The notes beneath the pieces were generated by a model, which was given only the letters and a program-made list of their open reading frames with translations, was not told the DNA's origin and searched no databases. The translations under genes were made by a program, and so were the position numbers. From Methylotenera sp. G11 (GTDB lineage: Bacteria > Pseudomonadota > Gammaproteobacteria > Burkholderiales > Methylophilaceae), in assembly GCF_000799735.1 (NCBI RefSeq), contig NZ_JUHH01000001.1:372001-436000 (forward strand): a stretch of DNA of 64,000 nt. Reading direction: 5' to 3'. This document shows positions 61,127 to 64,000 of the stretch, piece by piece; position 1 is the first letter of the stretch, and each line of letters opens with the position of its first letter.

Positions 61127-62770
61127 TTACTGGTTTGGTTTGTTTGTGATGGATAACAGCACATCAACATCTTTGTTATCCAGTTTTGCGGTCGGGTTAA
61201 GCCCATCAGCATAATGTGAGTGATGGAAATTATGACATGACATGCAATTGCTCGCGATTCGCTTATGTTTTGGCGTGTTGCCGGAGTGGCATTGCAGGCA
61301 GGATTTGCGGTCAGGTATCGCCACATCTGCGCTGCTTTCCGACTCTTCCACTTTATGGCAGCTGATGCATTGCTGCGTGCGGTGGGCGCCATGGTTAAAC
61401 TGCGCCTTGCTGAACCAGTCCTGGTTGATGCGCAGCGGAGCCACGCGCCACGGCTGGGCGCTGCCTTCTTTTGATTCCGTGATTTCATGGCAATAAGCGC
61501 AGCCGTTTTTCATCAGGTTGTCGGAATAGCTTGAAAACTGTTTTGGCGCATATAACTTCAATGCGTTGAATACATTCTGTTCATTGCCGTGCGGCACCGT
61601 TATTTTCAGGTCTTTAGGTCCCAGTTCCAGCTCTTTGGCATGGCAGGAAACGCAATTGTTTTTAAAAGTAAGCGGTTTGAAGCGCATTTCCTTACCTTCG
61701 GGCACATGGCAGTTGGTGCAGGAAAGCTCGCGCACATCCCAGATGCCATTAGGCCCCTGTACCTTACCTGTGTGCTGGTAATGCGGAAATTTTAGCCCGG
61801 ACTTTTCAACCAGGCGCGCTTTATCTGATTGGGGGATTCTTTCCACATCTGTCGCAGCATCGCCTGTCCTGAATGTGAGCTTGAATTCCGGGTGATCGCT
61901 GTCGAAGTCATGCACATTCGAAAGCGTTGTTTTTGCATCGATCGCCTTGATGTTGCCGTGGCATTTGACGCACATGCCGTTATCCTGCTTTGCAAGCGGA
62001 TGCGGCGCTTTGTGTTCTTCATGACATTCTGCGCAGCGTGTGGTGCCGATAAAGCGGTGTGCCGCGTTGAAGGTGTTTTTCTGCAATGCGGAATCCGCAA
62101 TATGCGGTCCGATGTCGCGGTGACAGGTCATGCAGGCTTTGTCTGAAACTTTTTGCAGCGGTACCTGGTGGCAATTGAAACACTGGGAACCGAAATGCAT
62201 GTGTGAAGCCGATATGCGCCCGGGGCTCCATATGCGGTCGAAGCCGAACGGTAATTCCGCCATGGCTTTATGTACCGGAGGCATCAGGTTCTGCATCAGC
62301 GGCAACACCAGCCCCAGCATGGTGATCATGATGGCAAGGAAGATCGATAAACGCCTTTTAAAGGAAGATGCGCCAGCAAGTGGCTTGTGGGTGCGTGCCT
62401 TGAGATCCTGGAAATCATCCGGCATGCGATGCGCCAGTACCAGTGAAATCGCCAGGTCAACGTCTGGCGGGGCAGGTTCAACTTTCAATTCATATGGCCC
62501 CACCATTAACCTGGTGCCATAAGCGAGTTCCGTGCCCGGTATCAGCGCGCCATCCATTTCGAGTTCACCGTTTAATGCCTGCACGACAAAATGGCCTTCT
62601 ACGTTTTGCTTGATCACCGCGTGATGCATGGACAGGCGAGGATCCGGCAGATGCACGTTGCATTCAGCGCCGCGGCCAAGCATCAGCTCATGGGCGGCGA
62701 TGGTGCGGTAGCTCCTGACCGGCAAGCCGCGGGAGTTGTAGGTGATTTTTATTAAAAGGCAATTAAACAT
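61127..62770 (-). CDS. FHA domain fused to decahaem c-type cytochrome
   Basis: 547-residue protein in three parts. Residues 1-95 are an FHA phosphothreonine-binding domain with G32-R-G34 and S47-M-H-H in the usual places. One membrane helix follows (about 141-163), without a cleaved signal. The remainder contains ten CxxCH haem sites (first at 197-201, then 213-217, 246-250, 267-271 and six more), plus many free His residues for axial ligands. Topology should be FHA inside, haems in the periplasm. It reads as an electron conduit that could be addressed by a protein phosphorylation signal (inference). A membrane cytochrome-like protein and an Fe-S protein precede it. Confidence 0.88.
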   Translation of the reverse strand: MFNCLLIKITYNSRGLPVRSYRTIAAHELMLGRGAECNVHLPDPRLSMHHAVIKQNVEGHFVVQALNGELEMDGALIPGTELAYGTRLMVGPYELKVEPAPPDVDLAISLVLAHRMPDDFQDLKARTHKPLAGASSFKRRLSIFLAIMITMLGLVLPLMQNLMPPVHKAMAELPFGFDRIWSPGRISASHMHFGSQCFNCHQVPLQKVSDKACMTCHRDIGPHIADSALQKNTFNAAHRFIGTTRCAECHEEHKAPHPLAKQDNGMCVKCHGNIKAIDAKTTLSNVHDFDSDHPEFKLTFRTGDAATDVERIPQSDKARLVEKSGLKFPHYQHTGKVQGPNGIWDVRELSCTNCHVPEGKEMRFKPLTFKNNCVSCHAKELELGPKDLKITVPHGNEQNVFNALKLYAPKQFSSYSDNLMKNGCAYCHEITESKEGSAQPWRVAPLRINQDWFSKAQFNHGAHRTQQCISCHKVEESESSADVAIPDRKSCLQCHSGNTPKHKRIASNCMSCHNFHHSHYADGLNPTAKLDNKDVDVLLSITNKPNQ

Positions 62771-62859
62771 AGGGTAGTTTCAATCAATTCATCGTTTGAG
62801 CGCATTGCCGTGCTGGCTGCCGCTCATATCACGCATTGCCGGATGTCCTTTTCATTTTT

Positions 62860-63690
62860 TTACCAGTAAACAAATACGGCAATGATGTGCGCCGTCATTG
62901 CCACCAGCAGGGCGATAGTAAAGGGAACATGCAGATACAGCCAGATGCCTAGCCGTGCACGGTACATCAGATCCTGGCGGGCGCGTTTCACCAGCGACAG
63001 GCGGCGTACCATGATGGTGTATAGCTCACGGTACAGCTTGCGCTGATCAGGCGTGAGTTCATTCGCCATCGCTGTCAGGTCATCCACGGCCTGTGCGGAA
63101 GGGCAGTTGGGCTGGTAGCCTCGCAGCTGGTCAATGAGCCCCAGGCCTATTGATGTCTCCCGGCAGGCGCGCGACACCGTGTTGTTGATGGCGTCAGGCA
63201 TGACGAGTGCGATCTGGCGCGCAAGCTTGTCGGCCTCCGCAATGCGCAGCAATAAGCTATCCAGGCTATCTTCGCCCATATTCTCGCTCATCTGGCGCGG
63301 GTAAATCATGTAGGTATAGTTGCCGAAAAAACCGCTGGCGACCACAACCAGCAGCAAGGCATAAGCCAGCGTATGGATGTTGATGCCATAATGAAAACCG
63401 CTATGCAGGGTAACCAGAACCGTCATGGCCGTGCCCAGGTAAATGTGTGCGGACAGCCACCCCTGTGTCGAACCGCTGCTGCGGTAACGTCTTTTGCGGA
63501 TGCCGTACCATGCCATCCATAACACCATCAGTGCGGAAACCGTACCCAAGCCATAACCGAGCACGCTGCCGCCATAATGGCCTACCGCCGGCTCAAAGAT
63601 CAGGTAAGCGGCGAAGGCAACCAGGATAACAAGGACTGCAATCTTGAAATAGCGATAGTTTTTGTAATCGAAAATATTGCCGCGCTGCAT
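62860..63690 (-). CDS. b-type cytochrome-like membrane protein
   Basis: 276-residue integral membrane protein with about five or six helices. Conserved-looking His residues lie in helices or at their ends (VGHYGG, LSAHIYLG, TLHSGFHYGINIH, YLHVPF, MTAHIIAVF), suggesting one or two b haems. The middle 90 residues form a long helical soluble part without cysteine pairs. No family name is certain. It lies 12 bases after the Fe-S protein gene and 89 before the FHA-decahaem gene, so it probably carries electrons between cytoplasmic Fe-S clusters and periplasmic haems (inference). Confidence 0.65.
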   Translation of the reverse strand: MQRGNIFDYKNYRYFKIAVLVILVAFAAYLIFEPAVGHYGGSVLGYGLGTVSALMVLWMAWYGIRKRRYRSSGSTQGWLSAHIYLGTAMTVLVTLHSGFHYGINIHTLAYALLLVVVASGFFGNYTYMIYPRQMSENMGEDSLDSLLLRIAEADKLARQIALVMPDAINNTVSRACRETSIGLGLIDQLRGYQPNCPSAQAVDDLTAMANELTPDQRKLYRELYTIMVRRLSLVKRARQDLMYRARLGIWLYLHVPFTIALLVAMTAHIIAVFVYW

Positions 63691-63702
63691 CAGCTGTTCT
63701 TT

Positions 63703-64000
63703 CTATTCATCATCGGAACCCAATAAACTGACTTCACCCGATGTTCCGCTTGCATAGCCCAGCAGGCCTTCCGGGTTTACGCGCAGTGCAGCGCCGACCG
63801 GGCAGGCACGCACACAGACCGGGCCTTCCTTGATGTCTTTGCACATATCGCATTTAACGGCCACTTTTGTGCCTTCAGTATCATCATGCACCTTGGGGGT
63901 AATGCCCAGCATCATCTGCCACAGGCTGCGCTCAGGCTGTTCGCGGATGACTGCCATCTGAATCACATCATATGGGCAGTTCTGCTGGCAGTTACCGCAG
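63703..64000 (-). CDS. 4Fe-4S dicluster protein, C-terminal part (5' end outside window)
   Basis: Only the last 98 codons or so are visible; the frame runs through the window edge. Visible cluster ligands are CGNCQQNCPYD at the edge and CDMCKDIKEGPVCVRACPVGAA, a pattern (CxxCxxxC then CxxC-x8-CxxxCP) of bacterial 4Fe-4S ferredoxin domains found in oxidoreductase subunits. The tail ends GEVSLLGSDDE. The start upstream and other domains cannot be seen, so it may be a much larger protein. As first visible gene of the operon it is the likely cytoplasmic electron entry point. Confidence 0.82.
   Translation of the reverse strand, partial: CGNCQQNCPYDVIQMAVIREQPERSLWQMMLGITPKVHDDTEGTKVAVKCDMCKDIKEGPVCVRACPVGAALRVNPEGLLGYASGTSGEVSLLGSDDE

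Overview
The window looks like chromosome of a methylotrophic betaproteobacterium of the Methylophilaceae type (Methylotenera, Methylophilus or Methylobacillus relatives). This is inferred from a complete pqqABCDE set, the serC-pheA-hisC block, assimilatory sulfate reduction through a 4Fe-4S APS reductase with a DUF934 protein, malate:quinone oxidoreductase, and a LuxR-type regulator of the EpsA kind first known from methanol-grown exopolysaccharide producers. No 16S gene is present, so the genus is not settled.

Layout. 1-3011: serC (cut by the window edge), pheA, hisC. 3207-6849: pqqA, a hairpin, then pqqBCDE, closed by a clear terminator; a Bcr/CflA-type exporter follows. 8157-16818: a YgjP-like metallopeptidase, ferredoxin fdxA, and the sulfate assimilation genes tauE-cysI-DUF934-cysH-cysD-cysN on the minus strand, with a divergent CysB-like regulator across a short AT-rich control region. 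16871-30593: housekeeping and envelope genes (DUF302 lipoprotein, HerA-like ATPase, YigZ, AI-2E-type permease, K+ channel, PPK2, a CHASE2/SH3/M48 operon, rmuC, moaDE, a Lon-like protease, an Hsp15-like protein).

30720-54347 is a surface glycan region of about 24 kb. Its first part (30720-36852) is visibly AT-richer than its neighbours and carries an ABC exporter, two glycosyltransferases, a single sulfotransferase and a protein with two sulfotransferase domains fused. The second part (37165-54347) has normal composition. It begins with a GT2 enzyme and then a HAD-UbiA phosphoribosyltransferase, a DprE1-like flavoenzyme and a DprE2-like reductase, together the pathway that makes polyprenyl-phospho-D-arabinofuranose in mycobacteria. 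Two GT-C type membrane glycosyltransferases, a GtrA-family membrane protein, an epimerase, a flavin amine-oxidase-like enzyme, a methyltransferase, a Wzx-like flippase, another GT2, and an epimerase/phosphoglycosyl transferase/WbpM-like dehydratase trio follow. My reading is that the trio starts a glycan on a lipid carrier and the GT-C enzymes decorate it outside the inner membrane with sugars from polyprenyl-phosphate donors, probably including D-Araf. hpt and epsA follow; epsA has a textbook sigma-54 promoter and a palindrome upstream.

56145-64000: tRNA-Leu(CAG), rnr-rlmB, a strong terminator, then on the minus strand an electron-transfer operon (Fe-S protein cut by the edge, a b-type cytochrome-like membrane protein, a protein joining an FHA domain to ten CxxCH haem sites) followed closely by mqo. 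The best candidates for little-described biology are the arabinofuranose-type glycan locus, the double sulfotransferase, the FHA-decahaem operon and the sigma-54 control of epsA.
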